From Sepioteuthis lessoniana (Eukaryota > Mollusca > Cephalopoda > Myopsida > Loliginidae), in assembly GCA_963585895.1 (NCBI GenBank), contig OY757912.1:84018813-84082812 (forward strand): a DNA stretch of 64,000 nucleotides, read 5' to 3'. A program made the translations under genes and the position numbers. The notes beneath the pieces were generated by a model, which was not told the origin of the DNA, ran no database searches, and saw nothing but the letters and a program-made list of their open reading frames with translations. Positions 10,530-20,423 of the stretch are shown here, in pieces. How positions within the stretch are numbered: the first letter of the stretch is position 1; each line of letters starts with the position of its first letter.

Positions 10530-11055
10530 GCATACTTACTTCCCTTGATTCTTTCTTTCCCTCTCCATATTGGCCATCATTCTTGGTAAGACCTTTAGAT
10601 GATACCCTGTGTTCACACATAGCTGATGAATGTAAGATTTTGTTGATCTGCTATCACTGGTATGTCCATATGTAGGAGTCCGTAGGAGAACATCACTTAG
10701 AAGTTTTGTTCATCTTACTTATTTGGGATGTAAGTAGTCATATAGCTGCTGTTTTATCAGGTACTGCTTATTGGATTTGTTCAAAACAACATGCAGCATC
10801 CTTGTGTTATTCCCATATAGTTTTTTCTTCAATTCTTCCATTAGAATCTGAGTGGTACAACTGTGAAGAAGTACTAACACGGCTACAACTTAGAAGAATT
10901 CCTGTTTAATTTCCTAGGGGATATCAGATTTCCATGTGGTTGATAACCTGTCAATAGTAGACCATGCTTTATCAGTGTGTTTGTTGATATCACTTTCATT
11001 AGATGAGATATTGCTACCAAGGTATGTGAACTGGTTTACTGGTTTCAGAAATGCT
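10530..11055 (-). mobile_element. RTE LINE 3' region, decayed
   Basis: The reverse complement follows the RTE C-terminus in order: tail side at 10560 (CTCTCCATATTGGCCATC), TGTCCATATGTAGGAGTC, GAGAACATCACTTAGAAG, GGATTTGTTCAAAACAACAT, up to CTACCAAGGTATGTGAACTG (the FTYLGS block) near 11030. There are many stops and small indels. The (ATG)n tail is not preserved. Confidence 0.75.
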
Positions 11056-11376
11056 CTGCTGATAATTGTACCTCATCTGAAAGTTTCCAAAAGCTTTCAG
11101 TAGGGTTTTCCTGTACTGTGTATTCTAAAATATCATCAACTTTTGGATTTTATTTCAAAGAAAGTCACCATTTTTCAAATGCTTTGGGGAGTACAGTCAG
11201 ATAATGTTTCATTTCCTTCCACTTTCCAAATTCTTTCAGCAGCATTAGCAGCTTTGAGGCCTAGTTTAAAATTATGTCAAAATTACCAGAATCTCAATAT
11301 CAAATATTCATTATTATAAAATCTGAAACTAAAGTTACAGCTGAATATGACTAATAATGATGTAATATATGCAGTA

Positions 11377-11384
<8 letters not shown>
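11056..11384. other. Unassigned stretch
   Basis: No supported gene or repeat family. It ends in a (TA)n run at about 11382-11410 that abuts the next mariner. Confidence 0.35.
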
Positions 11385-11410
<26 letters not shown>

Positions 11411-11413
<3 letters not shown>

Positions 11414-12662
11414 ACCTTGAATAAGTTCTCTCTGTTTTCTAATAGATGGCATTCCCAGAACTGCATGCATGTAGTTTCAGATAGTAATGCATTTATAAGG
11501 AAGTACTATAAGCCAGCTTGAAATTCAGTGAATGTCATTTTGCCGAAGTGTAAACAACTTTGTTTTTCATATCATTAAACATGTCAGATTCCATACCAAA
11601 GAAAGTATTTACTGCACTATGTTATTCAAAAGAAATCTGCAGCTGAAGCAGACATAATTTTTGTTGAGGCTTATGATGACCATAAGCTATCAGAAACAAC
11701 ATGCAGAGATTGGTTCAGACATATAAAAAAATGATGATTTTATGTTAAAGATAAAGAATGTTCTGGTGCATTGAAAAAGTTTGAAGATGAAGAATTGGAG
11801 GCATTACTTCATGAAGACTTATGTCAGGCACAAACTGAACTTGCAGAATCATTAGGAGCTGATCACACAACAGTTTTGAAATATTTGAAAGCATTAGGAA
11901 TGATTTGAAAGTAAGGACATTGGATACCATATGAGTTGAAGCCTAGAGATGTTGAACGGTGTCTTGTCACATGTGAACAGCTGCTTCAACAGCAGGAAAG
12001 GAAAGGTCTTTTGCATTGTATCATGACTGGCAAGGAAAAGTGGATACACTATGATAACCCTAAGCATAGGAGATTGTGGGATAAGCTTGGCCATGCATCA
12101 ATATCGGTGGGAAAGCCGAATATCCATAGTTCAAAGCTTCTGTTTTGCATTTGGTGGGATCAGCTGGGTGTAATTTATCATGAGCTGCTTAAACTCAGTG
12201 AGTCCATCATGGGAGATTGCTATCAACTATAATTGATGTGTTTTAGCCGAGCATTGAAGAAAAAATGGCCACTATACAAGCAGACACGCCAAAGTGATTT
12301 TGCAACATGACAACACTTGGCCACATGCTGCAAAATAGGTGAAGACCTTCATGGAAATGCTTAAATGAGAAGTCATATTCCAACTACAATATTCACCAGA
12401 CATTGCCCTGTCCAATTATCACTTGTTCCGATCAATGGCACATGGCCTTTCATTCAGATGAAGATGCCAAAAAGTGGGTTGATTCATGGTTAGCTTCAAA
12501 AGTCATGTCGTTTTTTTGACATGGAATTCCAATGCTACTGGAAAGATGAGAAAAAGTAGTGGCTAGCAATGGACAAGACTGTCAGTGACATATTTCTTAC
12601 TAATTTTTGAAAATAAAACATTACTTTTCGGGAAAAATCACTGAGAACTTATTCAAGGTCCT
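11411..12662 (+). mobile_element. Full-length decayed mariner (Mos1-like)
   Basis: Terminal inverted repeats AGGACCTTGAATAAGTTCTC at 11411 and its complement GAGAACTTATTCAAGGTCCT at 12643-12662, in a TA-rich site. The 1252-bp length is that of an intact mariner. A start codon at 11580 begins MSDSIPKKVFTALCYSKEIC. Then come the helix-turn-helix part (AESLGADHTTVLKYLKALGM), EKWIHYDNPKHRRLWDKLGH, CIWWDQLGVIYHELLK, HDNTWPHAAK and YSPDIALSNYHLF. The first catalytic aspartate of the DD34D triad is replaced: the motif reads TGKEKW where Mos1-type transposases have TGDEKW. The second and third Asp are present. Several stops also interrupt it, so the copy is dead. Confidence 0.9.
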
Positions 12663-13100
12663 AATACATGTATGTTTATATATATATAGTCTCTAGTTGT
12701 ATAAATAGAATTAGGTTTGAAGTAAAGGTCTGTAATAAAAAAGAAAATACCTTTGACTCACCTTAATATAATGATAAATAAATAGAAATTGAGAGAATGT
12801 GAAGTAAAAAGATCAGTGGTGATCAGTAAGAGATGGAAAAATACAAAAAATAGAAAGAGATGGAAAAATCCATAAAAAATCCATGGCAACATCAAGATAC
12901 ATGAAGTTCAGAAGATCCTCCTCCTCCTCAATAGTACTCACATATTAAGTGGGGGACTCTATCCATCAAATAAATCCATCACACTATTATGGTAGCCCCA
13001 AGTCAGAGGGATAGGCTTGACTCCTTGAGTGTACAAAGAAAAAAAAATTAAGGAAAAACACTGATGATGATGATGATAATATTAGTAGTAGCAGCGATAT
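12663..13100. other. Mostly unassigned; one relic of a 117-bp repeat unit
   Basis: Position 12688-12780 (AGTCTCTAG, GAATTAGGTTTGAAGTAAAG, TCTGTAATAAAAAAG, ACCTTAATATAATGATAA) is a diverged single unit of the 117-bp repeat arrayed at 14.55-14.98 kb. The rest has no feature apart from a short GATGATGATGAT at about 13065. Confidence 0.5.
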
Positions 13101-13276
13101 ACAGAGTGTCCTAAAAGTCATGGTTGTTGCACTCCCTCATACACTTTTCTTAAAAATGTAAGCTTGTCTATTTCTTAGCTTGTTTTTACGTATATATCTA
13201 CATTGATGCATTTATATCTGCTTTTAATTTTACACAGAAAGGGTAGTGAAAAAGTTGTGACTTTTCGATCACCCTG
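13101..13276. mobile_element. Short mariner-type MITE
   Basis: About 176 bp bounded by imperfect inverted ends: ACAGAGTGTCCTAAAAGTCA on the left and, in reverse complement on the right, ACAGGGTGATCGAAAAGTCA. TA-containing flanks sit on both sides. No coding sequence. Confidence 0.6.
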
Positions 13277-13356
13277 TTAATAGTCTTCAGATATGAATTC
13301 AAACAGTTTTGGAGTTTTTAAAAAAAAAAAATTTTTTTTTTATACACATTATTGTT

Positions 13357-13640
13357 CACTCATTAGAGCTTTTCACATCAGTGTTAGCCAATGGTTTTTA
13401 TTATTATTATTACTATTCTAGAGTTTTTCACATCAGTATTAGCGGATGGTTTTTCACTGGAGTTTGAGTGACAGCAAGTCTCCTCGAGTCTCCAGGACTC
13501 GTCTCAGTTTTCTGGCTGTTCTCAGCAATGCTGTCATTTGGATAGTCTCTACCCATCCGCCAACTTCCAAGTCCTCCAGGCCCTTTAATAATCCTTTAGT
13601 TACTGTGCCTAACGCACCAATCACATCACTTTTATTAAGA
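13357..13640 (-). mobile_element. RLE-LINE 3' fragment with a partial tandem 3' end
   Basis: The minus-strand frame reads VIGALGTVTKGLLKGLEDLE, VGGWVETIQMTALLRTARK and RRVLETRGDLLSLKLQ. The sequence just beyond it (TCTAGAGTTTTTCACATCAGT) is followed by (ATT)n at 13399-13418. To the left of that a second partial copy of the same 3' end appears (TTAGAGCTTTTCACATCAGT). Confidence 0.75.
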
Positions 13641-13653
13641 ATGGTGATAATAA

Positions 13654-13712
13654 TGTCATAGATAGTCTTTAGATGTGTACATGGAATTAACTTAGGAGTA
13701 AATGTCTGTAAA
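13654..13712. repeat. Single diverged unit of the 117-bp repeat
   Basis: Reads GTCATAGATAGTCTTTAGAT, GTGTACATGGAATTAACTT, GGAGTAAATGTCTGTAAA. It matches the array units at 14.55-14.98 kb. Confidence 0.65.
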
Positions 13713-14375
13713 ATTCTGGATATGGCATTAAACAATCTCATGGTGAGTTTCCAGTGATGCTGGGGATTTGGGGAATGTGGAGCACCTCTTCATTGCCATT
13801 GCTCCCAGGTCCACTCTGTCCCAGCGTGGTAGCACCTGATTAGGGCTCTATCTATGGGTTAAATAGAACTAACGGCATACTTATGCTAAACTGAATTGTT
13901 TGACTAAACTGAATAGCTTGAAATAGAAATGTTTTTGACAATTAAACTGTACTTACATTTAAACTGTGTGCTTATCCTAAACTGAATTGTTTGAAATAGA
14001 ACTATTTTCACAAACAGTACTTACATTTAAACTGCATGCTTATCCTAAATTAAATTGTTTGCAATTGAACAGTTTTTGACATTGAAATTGTACTTACACT
14101 AAACTGAATAGTTTGATATAGAACTGTTTTGACATTTAACTGTGTGTAAACAAAATCTATGCTTATACTAAACTGAATTAGCTTAATTAGAACTGTTTGA
14201 ATAAACTAAATAGCTTGAAATAGAAATGTTTTTGACAATTAAACAGTGTGCTCATGCTAAACTGAATTGTTTAAAATTTAACTGATTGTTTGCATAAAAA
14301 TGGATTTGGTGTTAAATAACCTACAAAGGTTGATATGCCATAAAACCCAAACAACCAACCAACCAACCAATCTGT
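13713..14375 (+). mobile_element. HP1 copy with internal repeats
   Basis: The body runs from a decayed ATGGCATTAAACAATCTCAT through TGCTCCCAGGTCCACTCTG and GGGCTCTATCTATGGGTT. An internal run of units (CTAAACTGAATTGTTTGAAA, TAGAACTGTTTTTGACATT) is repeated about seven times with variation. The hairpin tail (AACCT/AGGTT arms) and CCAACCAACCAACC end it. No coding. It lies tail-to-tail with the next copy. Confidence 0.75.
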
Positions 14376-14410
14376 AAAAATACTTTTGATACATCTTAAA
14401 ACATATGATA

Positions 14411-14554
14411 ATGTTGGTTAGTTGATTGATTGGATTTTATAACATATCAACCTTTGTTGGTTATTTAATGTCAAATCCTGTTCATGTGTATATTAAGTAT
14501 ATATTGTTTGTAAGCAAATAGATTGTGGGTAACATTTTAAATGAGCTAATATAT
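14411..14554 (-). mobile_element. HP1 tail fragment, inverted to the previous copy
   Basis: The reverse complement of the HP1 end: GATTGGATTTTATAACATATC, AACCTTTGTTGGTTATTTAA. It is only ~36 bp from the plus-strand tail at 14375, so the two tails make an inverted repeat. Confidence 0.75.
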
Positions 14555-14975
14555 GTTGAAGTCATAGATTCTTTTTAGATGTATACATGGAATTAGCTTT
14601 GGAGTAAAGGTTTGTAAAAAAAGAATACTTTTGATACATCTTAATACATATAATAATGATATTAATAATATGTTGAAGTCATAGATTGTTTCTAGATGTA
14701 TACATGGAATTAGCTTTGGAGTAAAGGTTTGTAAAAAAAGAATACTTTTGATACATCTTAATACATATAATAATGATATTAATAATACGTTGAAGTCATA
14801 GATTGTTTCTAGATGTATACATGGAATTAGCTTTGGAGTAAAGGTTTGTAAAAAAAGAATACTTTTGATACATCTTAATACATATAATAATGATATTAAT
14901 AATACGTTGAAGTCATAGATTGTCTTTAGATGTGTACATGAAATAAGCTTTGGAGTAAAATATCTGTAAAAAAAA
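14555..14975. repeat. 117-bp tandem repeat, 3.6 units
   Basis: Units start at 14555, 14672, 14789 and 14906, exactly 117 bp apart. Each begins GTTGAAGTCATAGATT and contains ACATGGAATTAGCTTTGGAG, TTTTGATACATCTTAATAC and ATAATGATATTAATAATA. The second and third units are nearly identical, so the expansion is recent. The last unit is truncated and resembles the single relics at 13654 and 12688. Confidence 0.9.
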
Positions 14976-15486
14976 AATTTGATCTACCCTAATCATTCTG
15001 AGGTTGATTTGGCTTTTTCAGGTTTACAGTTATTGATGTATCTCTAAGCCATAAATAATTCCATGTGATCGCTTCCTACATATTTTCTACTTATCTATAT
15101 TTGCTAAAATCTTTTGCTTTCATGTATAATTTGACCGTATATATGCATACATCATCATAAAACAGAATATTAATAATCCTACAGTTCAACTGTACTGCCC
15201 TGCTAAGGAAATATTAATCTATCTATTTATTTTTTTTTTGTATTTATCAACACTTTACATTCTTCATCAGATAAATCTTTCAGATGTAATTTTGGTGTGT
15301 TTTTTGCTGTTGATTTTACAAAATGAAATATTAGAATCTAATGTCAGATCTTTTCTTTTGACTTGATGCACCATGAGAGTACTTTCAATGATATGCTAAC
15401 ATCATAGATTGCTCTTCATAAGGTGAACCTGAATCTGAACAGATTTAATCTTTTAACAAGGGTTTTGTTTATTTCTTATATGCTTG
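14976..15486. other. Unassigned AT-rich stretch
   Basis: No gene, hairpin tail or tandem repeat recognised. Confidence 0.4.
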
Positions 15487-15740
15487 ATATGAGAAAAAAA
15501 AGACAGTATGGAAAATTAAATTATATCATTTTAATTTGTTAGATGGAGGTGCCAGTGGTGTAATGGTTATCATCATAGGAAATGGACATGGCGACACGAG
15601 TTCAAATCCTTGAATATGAGAAAAAAAAGACAGTATGGAAAATTAAATTATATTATTTTAATTAGTTAGATGGAGGTGCCAGTGGTGTAATGGTTATCGT
15701 CATAGGAAATGGACATGGCAACACGAGTTCAAATCCTGGA
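15487..15740. repeat. 127-bp tandem duplication across a SINE boundary
   Basis: 15487-15613 repeats as 15614-15740 with few differences. Each unit holds ~57 bp of flanking DNA (ATATGAGAAAAAAAAGACAG...TTAGA) plus the first ~70 bp of SINE-B. It includes the left target-site copy, so it happened after the SINE inserted. Confidence 0.88.
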
Positions 15741-15969
15741 CGAGACTGACTGTATTTCACATTGCTCTAGTACTCTTGGGAAAGGTATGAATCCAATTAT
15801 TCTCCTTCCAGCTATGGGTAAAATCGTAGGGCAGACTAGGTTCTTCAGCCTTGGTGAGGCAACTAGTCTAGGAGAAGGAAAACTCTGAATTCAAACCTGT
15901 TAAACTCCACTTAAAAAATTGACCTTGTGTCATATCCTGTCTGAGTGGAGGGGTTGGGTAAATATATAT
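15544..15969 (+). mobile_element. SINE-B copy with internally duplicated head
   Basis: The head is TGGAGGTGCCAGTGGTGTAA with box A (GTGGTGTAATGGTTATC) and box B (CGAGTTCAAATCC). The body CCTTGGGAAAGGTATGAAT and TTCTCCTTCCAGCTATGGG is shared with SINE-A. The B-specific 3' half is TTCTTCAGCCTTGGTGAGGC, AACTAGTCTAGGAGAAGG, GACCTTGTGTCATATCCTG and GGAGGGGTTGGGTAAATA. The target-site duplication is about 19 bp: ATCATTTTAATTTGTTAGA at 15525-15543 and ATTATTTTAATTTGTTAGA at 15970-15988. Confidence 0.88.
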
Positions 15970-15988
15970 ATTATTTTAATTTGTTAGA

Positions 15989-16616
15989 GCAACTAATAAT
16001 TAATTTGATTTGCTCTAGAAACTAAGGATCAATAAAATAAAAATTAACATTTACTTTTTTTTTCTGTTACTGGTACATTTGATTATGATAAGGGATATAA
16101 AAGATTTGTTATACAAGGGTCATTCTATGAATAAGGTGAATTTGGTCTAAGGAGTTAGCAATAGGAAGTGCTATTTACATTTGCTTCATTTCCAAGGAAA
16201 TCAATAGTGAGGGGTCTTTTCTTGTCTCAGACTGTCAACATGACTTTCTTAACTGATTGCTACACCCAGAACTTTTTCTCTATCAAAGAGTCAGTGTGTT
16301 TCTACTCCATGGACTGCTTCTTTTTTTTTTTTTTTTAACTCAGGTTCATTGTGGAAAAACCATGTTTAACCCATTTATAAACAATTATTTCACTAAAATG
16401 TAATTCTCCTTATAAATCACACATTCTTCTGTAAATTTCAGGTTTTGCACTTTGTAGCCTGTAAAAATTTGATGATAGATCTCTTTAAAAGCTAAGAGCA
16501 CTCTGTTTGATTTGCTGCCATTTTGAATAGCCTCAAAAAGAAATATTTTTGTAAGATTAAAATAAACTTTGGTATAAACCAATTCCAAATAATGCAGGAT
16601 TTAAATTTATTGAAAC
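15989..16616. other. Unassigned stretch
   Basis: A long T-run lies at about 16319-16337. Minus-strand open frames here (16385-16588 and others) are AT-rich and lack any recognisable motif. Confidence 0.35.
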
Positions 16617-17100
16617 TAAGGATTTCCTGTGGTGGAATTACTAAAGTACTGAACTGTGACCTCAAATTAAGTGAGGGGGGTATCCTTGTGGTGTAATGGT
16701 TAAAGCGATGGACTGCGGAATCGTAGTACGCAAGTTTGTACTCCAGTCGCGCTATTATGTTCACTTTCGGGCGAATACCCTTGGGAAAGGTATGAACCCC
16801 CTTATCCTCCCAGCTATGGGTTAAATAGTACCACTACTGTTCTTCTAGGAGAATAGATTTGGCATTAAATAACCTACAAAGGTTGATATGCCATTAAACA
16901 AAGAAACCAAACCATCAAATTAAGTGAGTTTAAATTCAAATGGCACTATTACTGTTACTTTCACACAAATACCCTTGGAAAAGGTATGAATACCCTTTAT
17001 CTCCCAGCTATTAGTTAAATAGTATCATTGCTATTCTTCTACAAGGTTGGCTTTGTCATTGAATAACCCACAAAGATTAATATGCCATTAAAAACAAACA
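16617..17100 (+). mobile_element. Old SINE-A, split by a younger SINE-A
   Basis: The head half is 16617-16675 (GTGGTGGAATTACTAAAG, GAACTGTGACCTCAAATTAA). The rest resumes at 16915-17100 (GAGTTTAAATTCAAATGGCA, CACACAAATACCCTTGGAAA, hairpin ACCCACAAAGATTAATATGCC, A-rich end). Confidence 0.82.
16676..16914 (+). mobile_element. Young SINE-A nested in an older one
   Basis: A full copy: GTGGTGTAATGGTTAAAGCG head, GCAAGTTTGTACTCC box B, GCTATGGGTTAAATAGTACC, hairpin tail and AAACAAAGAAACCAAACC. The 14-bp target duplication TCAAATTAAGTGAG is exact at 16662-16675 and 16915-16928. Confidence 0.92.
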
Positions 17101-17180
17101 AATTGAAACATTTCTGGAAGGAAGTTCAGAAAAAGGAATATATTTTACTTTTTTTTTTTAAATTCCCTTTTTTTATTGAA

Positions 17181-17882
17181 TGTAGAACATTACATAATCT
17201 TTGTGTCCACATTATGTAGAATATTTCATAATCTTTGTTGCTAGAATATGTAGAACATCACATTATCTTTGCACCCATTTTATGAAGAACATTACATAAT
17301 CTGGCACCCAGAACATGTAGGACATTACATAAATTTTGTGCCAAGATTTTGTAGGATATTGCATAATCTTGGTGGACAGATTTTGTTGAACATTATATAA
17401 TCTTTGTGACCAGCTTATTTGGAACATTACATAATCTTTGTGTGTCCAAATTACTTTGAAATAACATAATTTTGTGTGTCCAGCTTATGTATGATATAAC
17501 ACAGTCACAGGAACTTGGCTATGTATAACATTACATAATCTTTGTTTCTCCATATTATAAAGAATATTACATAATGTTTTCATCCATATCATGTAGAACA
17601 TTACACAATCTTTATGAATAGATTATTTAAAACATTACATAATCTTTACGTCCAGAGTATGCAGAAAATTACATAAACTTTGTATCCAGATTATGTTAAA
17701 CATTACATGATCTTTGTGACCAAATTATGAACATTACATATTCTTTGCACCCAGATTACATTGAACATTACATAATCTTAGTGTCCAGAATATGTCAAAC
17801 ATTACATAATCATATGTGCTGATTATGTAGAACATTACATAATCTTGTTCCCAAATTCTGTAGAACATTACAGAATCTTTGA
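17181..17882. repeat. ~34-bp degenerate minisatellite, about 20 units
   Basis: The consensus AACATTACATAATCTTTGTG followed by TCCAGATTATGTAG repeats with ~20% divergence and small length changes. There is no open frame and no spacers of constant length, so it is not CRISPR-like. Confidence 0.9.
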
Positions 17883-18263
17883 TCTTTTATGATACTAAAC
17901 TGAAACTAAAACTCTATTTTATTGCCATGAGTCCCATGTCCACTCTGATATGAAGTGATAGTATCTGTTAAAGTTTTATCAGTGAGTGAAATAGATCTCT
18001 TTGAGATAATATATAAAATTATTTTGAGCTACATTAATACATTGACTCTTAAAATATTGATATTGCGACTGTGTATGAAGTGTTTATCTTTTTAAAATGA
18101 TTGTGAAGATACTTTTTTGTTCTGTATTTAGAGACCATAATTGTTAAAATGACTTTGGCATAAGATAACCTAACAACAGTTGACATTGTATAGTTGGTCG
18201 TATCTGCGATGTGTTCCCAACATCGCAGTAGATCAATCTGGATAGTTTATATGCGTCTCTCAC

Positions 18264-18366
18264 CTACTCCGCCGGGACCCATTTGCATGCCTTGTGCAGC
18301 TGTAACCAACGGTGCTCTTGGTTGGATGTCCCCGATTACTGCTCTTCCATTTCTTTCACAGACATG
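18264..18366 (-). other. Candidate host exon (unproven)
   Basis: A GC-rich island in AT-rich DNA. On the minus strand, TTTTACAG precedes 18366 as a possible splice acceptor and GTGAGAG follows 18264 as a possible donor. The 103 bp between is open in one frame: HVCERNGRAVIGDIQPRAP, then LVTAAQGMQMGPGGV. That frame stops soon after the putative donor, as an exon would. I do not recognise the protein, and no flanking exon was found. An unknown repeat fragment is equally possible. The plus-strand frame across the same place (18194-18421) is Cys/Ser/Pro rich and less convincing. Confidence 0.25.
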
Positions 18367-18407
18367 CTGTAAAACTAGCATAAGCTTAAAAATATATATA
18401 GTTGCCA

Positions 18408-18637
18408 GCCTATTGACATAATGGTTAGAGTGTTTGCTAATGGTCTGGGAGGCATGGGTTCAATCCCAGGTTGAATTATACCAAACACTCAAGAAATGCT
18501 ACTTAATGCCTCTTTGCTTAACACTCAGCATTATTAGGTACAGATAAAGGGTAAGTGGAGCAGTTCAACCCCTACACCTTGGTAGTTATTGAAAAGATAG
18601 CCTTCGAGTTGCCCTTAACTGTGGTCAGCCAACTTAA
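18408..18637 (+). mobile_element. SINE-C copy (left arm of an inverted pair)
   Basis: Head CATAATGGTTAGAGTGTTTG, box B GGGTTCAATCCCAGG, body TTGCTTAACACTCAGCATTA and tail CCCTTAACTGTGGTC. Its 3' end is ~10 bp from that of the next, opposite copy. Confidence 0.85.
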
Positions 18638-18645
18638 AGTAAGTA

Positions 18646-18892
18646 AAGTTGGCGACCATAGTCGAGGGTGACCTGAAGGAACCTTTTTTGACAGCTACTA
18701 CACCAAGGTGTAGGGGAGGACGCTACTCCTTTCCCAGGATTTCTCCACTTTACCCTTGATCCATACCTTATAATGCTGAGTGTTAAGCAAGGAGGCATCA
18801 AGTACCATTTTTAAAGTCTTTGGTATGACTCGACCTGGGATTGAACCCAGGTCGACCGGGCCATTGGAGAACACTCTAACCATTACACCAAC
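18646..18892 (-). mobile_element. SINE-C copy (right arm of an inverted pair)
   Basis: The plus strand starts AGTTGGCGACCATAGTCGAG (family 3' end) and ends CTAACCATTACACCAA (family head). Box B appears as CTGGGATTGAACCCAGG. It is nearly complete and faces the previous copy tail-to-tail. Confidence 0.88.
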
Positions 18893-18954
18893 TTACTTAT
18901 ACTATAATAGAAGATACTATAAACTTGAAAGGTAATAGCAGAATAATAGAAAAG

Positions 18955-19590
18955 TTTTTTGATTGATTGATTGATTTTAACTGTATATTAACTAGTTGGG
19001 TTTACTTTATTGATATAGACTAAGGAATTGCATTTAATACACATTTATATTCATATTTTTGTTTAGTTTCTCAAAAGGTTTTTTTTTCACACAATAGAAA
19101 AAATATCAAGTGTTCCGATCTAATGCAAATAATTTGCGCACAGTTTTATGGCTTCTAGTCTACTTATCTGATACTAATAATTGTATGGTTTCAAGTAATT
19201 TTTTCTATTCAATAATCATTGTTTGTTGATACACAGTTATATGGTTGCAAGTTTTTAATGAAAATGTCTTGTCAACAATTATAGCTTTAACAATACAAAT
19301 AATTTACAATTATATGGCAAATCAAGCAATCCTATCAAATGCAAAAAATTTACAAACATCTACTTGACCCATAAATAGGACCCTAACAGGCACAACCATT
19401 CCAGGTCAAAGTGAACCTGGGAGTAATGACAATGAAGAATTAATCCATACTCCTCAGAGCTCCAGAACTAGAGCCTCACCACCAGATGCAGTTTTGTGTC
19501 ATACCCAGATTATCCCTTTTTTTAGTTTGGGTCTTACCCTTCTGCAGGAAACACAGCATATTCTAAATTCCTTCAACAGAATAGGAGAAA
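18955..19590 (-). mobile_element. HP2 copy
   Basis: Starts with the reversed tail (GATTGATTGATTGATTTTAA, then a decayed hairpin). It continues through repeated units (GCACACAGTTTTATGG-like, CTAATAATTGTATGGTTTCA) and ends with the body ACCTGGGAGTAATGACAAT, TCACCACCAGATGCAGTTT and TCTTACCCTTCTGCAG. Confidence 0.65.
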
Positions 19591-20025
19591 AGTTTTGTCT
19601 ATAATTCTTAAAAGAATCATTAACATAACAGTTATTGTTCAAAATATTGGATCTCTTCTACTTATCTATGATATTGCTAACATAAGATTTCAATCAATTC
19701 AGTCTTTACATAAAAGAAATAAAAGAAGCCTATTTTTTTCTCACAAATTATATACCGGAAAAGATCTGAAGAGTGGATTAACTGAAGTGTTAACAATTTT
19801 AAAAAAAAATATCAAGAAATGATTCAACTGCCCAAAAATGGTATGAGAAGAGTTCTTGGTTAGTCTTTCCTTCATCTTATTTTTACTTTTTATTACAACT
19901 CTCTTGGCTAAATACTCTCCAAGAGTTAAAGAATTGATAATGGAAGTCTTTCATCACTGAGTTTAATTACTTGTGTGAGTCATAAGTTTTGCAATAATTT
20001 GGCAACATGAGGCATAATTCAGCAG
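19591..20025. other. Unassigned stretch
   Basis: A 75-codon plus-strand frame (19595-19822), Ile/Lys-rich, has no recognisable motif and no support. Confidence 0.3.
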
Positions 20026-20312
20026 CTTACGGCCGCCTGCCTCCTATCACGAAAACTATTGAAGTTGGACGAACCAGACATGTAGGACACTGCTGGAGAA
20101 GCAGGGACGAACTCATAAGTGATGTACTCTTGTGGACCCCCACACATGGCCGTGCAAAAGCGGGATGCCCAGTACGAACATACATTCTGCAGCTATGTGA
20201 GGATACGGGATGTTGTCCTGAAGACCTGCCTAGGGCGATGAACGCTAGGGAGGAATGGCGAGAGAGGTCAGGGATATCCGTGCTACCAGCACGACATGAT
20301 GATGATGATGAT
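20026..20312 (+). mobile_element. RTE LINE 3' end, recent
   Basis: Begins at LPPITKTIEVGRTRHVGHCW and runs to LCEDTGCCPEDLPRAM in one frame. A one-base shift after the REEWRE codons then alters the last residues. The tail is ATGATGATGATGATGATGATG. It is 5'-truncated to under 300 bp. Confidence 0.9.
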
Positions 20313-20423
20313 GATGGTGGGTGCTTTTGCTGAGGTCATGAAGGTGACAACCTACACCGGAATGTGTGATGCAAGCTCACTTGATACTGTTTGAACTGCT
20401 TCAGTTATGTGTTATAAAAGTAA

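Noticed and set aside
18194-18421. 75-codon plus-strand frame at the GC-rich island
   Set aside because: The minus strand has better splice-site context and residue composition; the plus frame runs into SINE sequence.
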